From: Psychrobacillus sp. NEAU-3TGS
Lineage (GTDB): Bacteria > Bacillota > Bacilli > Bacillales_A > Planococcaceae
Direction: 5' to 3'
NCBI RefSeq assembly: GCF_029955155.1
Contig: NZ_JAPNOZ010000002.1
Span: 1-53,480, forward strand
DNA length: 53,480 nucleotides
Part shown: one piece after another, positions 49,983 to 53,480 of the stretch
Position numbering within the stretch: position 1 is the first letter of the stretch
Layout: the number at the start of each line of letters is the position of its first letter
The notes under the pieces: model-generated
Seen by the model: only the letters and a program-made list of their open reading frames with translations
Databases searched by the model: none
Told to the model about the DNA's origin: nothing
Program-made: the position numbers and the translations under genes

Positions 49983-50491
49983 ATAGAGCGTATATATCAT
50001 TGGGCTCAAATATTGGGGATCGCTTACTTTTCCTCCAGCAAGCCGTACGATTATTGCAAAATGTGAAAGGTATAAAAGTATGCCAAGTATCTTCCGTGTA
50101 TGAAACGGATCCAGTCGGCTATGTGGATCAGGATGCATTTTTGAATATAGTAGTGGAGCTTGAGACTTCATTGACCCCACATGAGTTACTGAAAAAATGT
50201 AACGAAATAGAGGCGGAACTGGGACGTACGAGGGAGATACATTGGGGTCCAAGAACCGTAGACCTTGACATTTTGTTGTATAATGAGGAGGATATGAAAA
50301 CGGAGAATCTCATTATTCCGCATCCAAGGATGACAGAAAGAGGCTTCGTTCTTATACCATTAGTTGAGATAAACGCAGATGTAAGAGACCCAAGGACAAA
50401 TCGTTCTTTCATGGAGTTTGCCAATACTCAACAAGAAGGAGTCCATGTATGGAAAACTTTCGATGGAGTAGAAGCATTCGTTTTAATATAA
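49979..50491 (+). CDS. folK: 2-amino-4-hydroxy-6-hydroxymethyldihydropteridine pyrophosphokinase
   Basis: Pyrophosphorylates the pterin for dihydropteroate synthase; 170 aa. Motifs are YISLGSNIGDR (residues 4-14), VSSVYETDPVGYVDQ near 38-52, the catalytic WGPRTVDLDILLY near 89-101 and IIPHPRMTERGFVLIPL near 112-128. The ATGA overlap with folB shows translational coupling. The yazB regulator-like gene that follows folK in B. subtilis is absent. Confidence 0.95.
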   Translation: MNRAYISLGSNIGDRLLFLQQAVRLLQNVKGIKVCQVSSVYETDPVGYVDQDAFLNIVVELETSLTPHELLKKCNEIEAELGRTREIHWGPRTVDLDILLYNEEDMKTENLIIPHPRMTERGFVLIPLVEINADVRDPRTNRSFMEFANTQQEGVHVWKTFDGVEAFVLI

Positions 50492-50523
50492 GAATAGGTA
50501 AGTAAAAAGGTAGGTGGAAAATA

Positions 50524-51552
50524 GTGACAAATACATCAACAAAACCATTTCAAATTGGTGATCTTGTAATGGATAATCGAGTAGTGCTTGCTCCGATGGC
50601 AGGTATATGCAACTCGGCTTTCCGTTTAACGGTAAAAGAATTTGGAGCAGGACTAGTGTACGCCGAAATGATTAGTGATAAAGGAATCGTTTTAAAAAAC
50701 GAAAGAACCTTAAGTATGCTGTATATCGATGAACGTGAAAATCCATTATCCCTACAAATTTTTGGAGGAGAGAAAGAGACGCTAGTTGCCGCCGCAAAAT
50801 ATGTAGATCAACATACAACTGCTGACATCATTGATATTAATATGGGATGCCCTGTAAACAAGATTATCAAGTGTGAGGCAGGTGCTAGATGGCTACTCGA
50901 TCCAGAAAAGATTTACGAAATGGTTTCAGCAGTTGTAGATAATGTAAAAAAACCAGTAAGCGTGAAAATGCGTACAGGTTGGGATGAAGAACATCTATAT
51001 GCGGTAGAAAATGCCCGTGCCGTAGAACGTGCTGGTGGAGCGGCAGTTGCAGTGCATGGCCGTACTCGAGTACAAATGTATGAAGGGCAGGCAAATTGGG
51101 ATATAATTCGCCAAGTGAAACAATCGGTGAATATCCCCGTAATCGGAAACGGGGATGTAAATACACCTCAGGATGCAAAGCGGATGCTAGATGAAACGGG
51201 CGTGGATGCTGTAATGATAGGACGTGCAGCGCTAGGAGACCCTTGGATGATTTACCGTACAGTTGAATATTTAGAAACAGGTGTTTTAAAGCCAGAACCA
51301 ACTGCTCAAGAAAAAATTGACGTTTGTTTATTGCACTTTGATCGTTTAACTGCCTTAAAAGGGGAAAAGATAGCGGTTAGGGAAATGCGCAAACACGCAG
51401 CTTGGTACTTGAAAGGTATACGTGGTAATGGGACAGCAAGAAATGTGATTAACCAAACGGAAACCGCTCAAGCGCTAAAGAATTACTTACGTGGTTTTGC
51501 AGAAGAAGCTTCCAAAGAGGAATATAACGCTGTCGATTCTATTCTTGCTTAA
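50524..51552 (+). CDS. dusB: tRNA-dihydrouridine synthase (DusB type, YacF)
   Basis: FMN enzyme that reduces uridines in tRNA; 342 aa. The flavin-binding TIM barrel has VVLAPMAGICNSAFR near residues 20-34, the catalytic cysteine in NMGCPVNKI near 103-111, KMRTGWDEEH near 149, HGRTRVQMYEG near 177 and GNGDV near 207. A helical C-terminal domain follows. The start is GTG with AGGTAGGTGG upstream. It is joined to the fol operon by a 32-nt gap. Confidence 0.94.
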   Translation: MTNTSTKPFQIGDLVMDNRVVLAPMAGICNSAFRLTVKEFGAGLVYAEMISDKGIVLKNERTLSMLYIDERENPLSLQIFGGEKETLVAAAKYVDQHTTADIIDINMGCPVNKIIKCEAGARWLLDPEKIYEMVSAVVDNVKKPVSVKMRTGWDEEHLYAVENARAVERAGGAAVAVHGRTRVQMYEGQANWDIIRQVKQSVNIPVIGNGDVNTPQDAKRMLDETGVDAVMIGRAALGDPWMIYRTVEYLETGVLKPEPTAQEKIDVCLLHFDRLTALKGEKIAVREMRKHAAWYLKGIRGNGTARNVINQTETAQALKNYLRGFAEEASKEEYNAVDSILA

Positions 51553-51556
51553 TAGC

Positions 51557-51595
51557 AAAAAGAAGGGCTGTCACATTTAGTGATGGCTCTTTTAA
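51557..51595 (+). terminator. Terminator after dusB
   Basis: AAAAGAAGGGCTGTCAC pairs with GTGATGGCTCTTTT (with a bulge), followed by TTAA. Confidence 0.7.
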
Positions 51596-51655
51596 GTTTC
51601 GATAGGTAATCTGAATAATGGAAAATATCGAACGATGAAGGAAAAAGATGAATAG

Positions 51656-53224
<1,569 letters not shown>

Positions 53225-53234
53225 TTAATATAGT

Positions 53235-53271
53235 AAAGGAGATGCTGCTATGTAGTAGTGTCTCCTTTTTT
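53235..53271 (+). terminator. Intrinsic terminator after lysS
   Basis: AAAGGAGATGCTGC pairs with GTAGTGTCTCCTTT (three G-T pairs), followed by TTTTT. Confidence 0.75.
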
Positions 53272-53336
53272 ATTCTTCTATATATAGTGTTTCGGAGTAT
53301 ATAAAAAATGGTTTGAAATTTATTTCAAAAAAGTAC

Positions 53337-53365
53337 TTGTCAAAACAAAAACAGGGTGGTATAGT
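53337..53365 (+). promoter_or_regulatory. rRNA-type promoter P1
   Basis: TTGTCA (53337-53342), a 17-nt spacer and TATAGT (53360-53365). An A/T-rich stretch lies just upstream. Confidence 0.7.
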
Positions 53366-53422
53366 TATCAAGTTGTCATTTTCACTACTGATTTCACACG
53401 AAAAACAAATTGAAAAAAGTTG

Positions 53423-53451
53423 TTGACAATGAATAACAGAAATGTTAAGAT
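53423..53451 (+). promoter_or_regulatory. rRNA-type promoter P2
   Basis: TTGACA (53423-53428), a 17-nt spacer and TAAGAT (53446-53451), 86 nt after P1. Two such promoters in tandem after lysS match the start of a B. subtilis-type rrn operon; the 16S gene itself would lie beyond the window. Confidence 0.75.
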
Positions 53452-53480
53452 ATTAAATGTCGCTGAAACAAGACGACAAC

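Overview
The window is a stretch of a low-GC Gram-positive chromosome carrying the conserved origin-proximal gene order of endospore-forming Bacillales: yaaO-tmk-darA-yaaR-holB-ricT-yabA-trmN6-yazA-rsmI, abrB (reverse), metS-tatD-yabE-rnmV-ksgA, veg, sspF, ispE-purR-ridA, spoVG, glmU-prs, ctc, pth-fin-mfd, spoVT, spoVB-like-yabN-rqcP, yabP-yabQ-divIC, yabR, two tRNAs, spoIIE, tilS-hpt-ftsH, coaX-hslO-yacD, cysK, the pab/fol operon, dusB and lysS. Sporulation genes (spoVG, spoVT, spoIIE, yabP/Q, sspF, fin) plus sigma-B, sigma-E, sigma-G, sigma-H and Spo0A-type sites indicate a Bacillus relative. Low GC, repeat content and the lack of yabG, yabS/yabT and yazB between their usual neighbours suggest a Planococcaceae member (Psychrobacillus/Sporosarcina-like); that placement is inference.

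Layout. 1-472: truncated copy of a non-coding repeat element. 473-7801: replication, nucleotide and RNA-modification operon. 7844-8465: abrB with a sigma-A promoter and a tandem Spo0A operator, then an AT-rich gap with a metS promoter. 8466-17329: tRNA synthetase, RNA processing, spore protein, isoprenoid and purine-regulator genes. 17330-18050: degenerate repeat element holding a 21-nt tandem array, then the sigma-H promoter of spoVG. 18051-26912: cell wall precursor, PRPP, ctc under sigma-B, pth-fin-mfd, spoVT under sigma-G. 26913-27787: second full repeat element. 27788-33604: flippase, MazG, ribosome quality control, spore coat and division genes. 33662-34686 (reverse): nucleotidyltransferase gene and tRNA-Glu/tRNA-Met. 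35072-41539: spoIIE, tilS, hpt, ftsH. 41540-42192: third repeat element. 42193-53224: CoA, redox chaperone, cysteine, folate, dihydrouridine and lysyl-tRNA synthetase genes. 53225-53480: a terminator and two tandem rRNA-type promoters, so an rRNA operon probably begins just past the window.

Main observations. (1) Four highly conserved genes (ksgA, fin, mfd, hslO) are each interrupted by a single-base indel in an A or T run. Restoring one base gives lengths equal or close to those of the Bacillus subtilis proteins, so sequencing error is a serious alternative to gene loss. (2) A family of TIR-bounded, ORF-less elements of about 0.43-0.6 kb occurs in four copies, with two large inverted arms. 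(3) A six-unit 21-nt GCAACC array lies inside the degenerate copy. (4) Five copies of a short GC-rich intergenic motif sit beside operon borders. (5) At ctc an inverted repeat spans the sigma-B -10 region and its right arm contains the Shine-Dalgarno, so read-through and sigma-B transcripts would differ in ctc translation. I did not find a clear new multi-gene system; most of this window is ordinary core genome.
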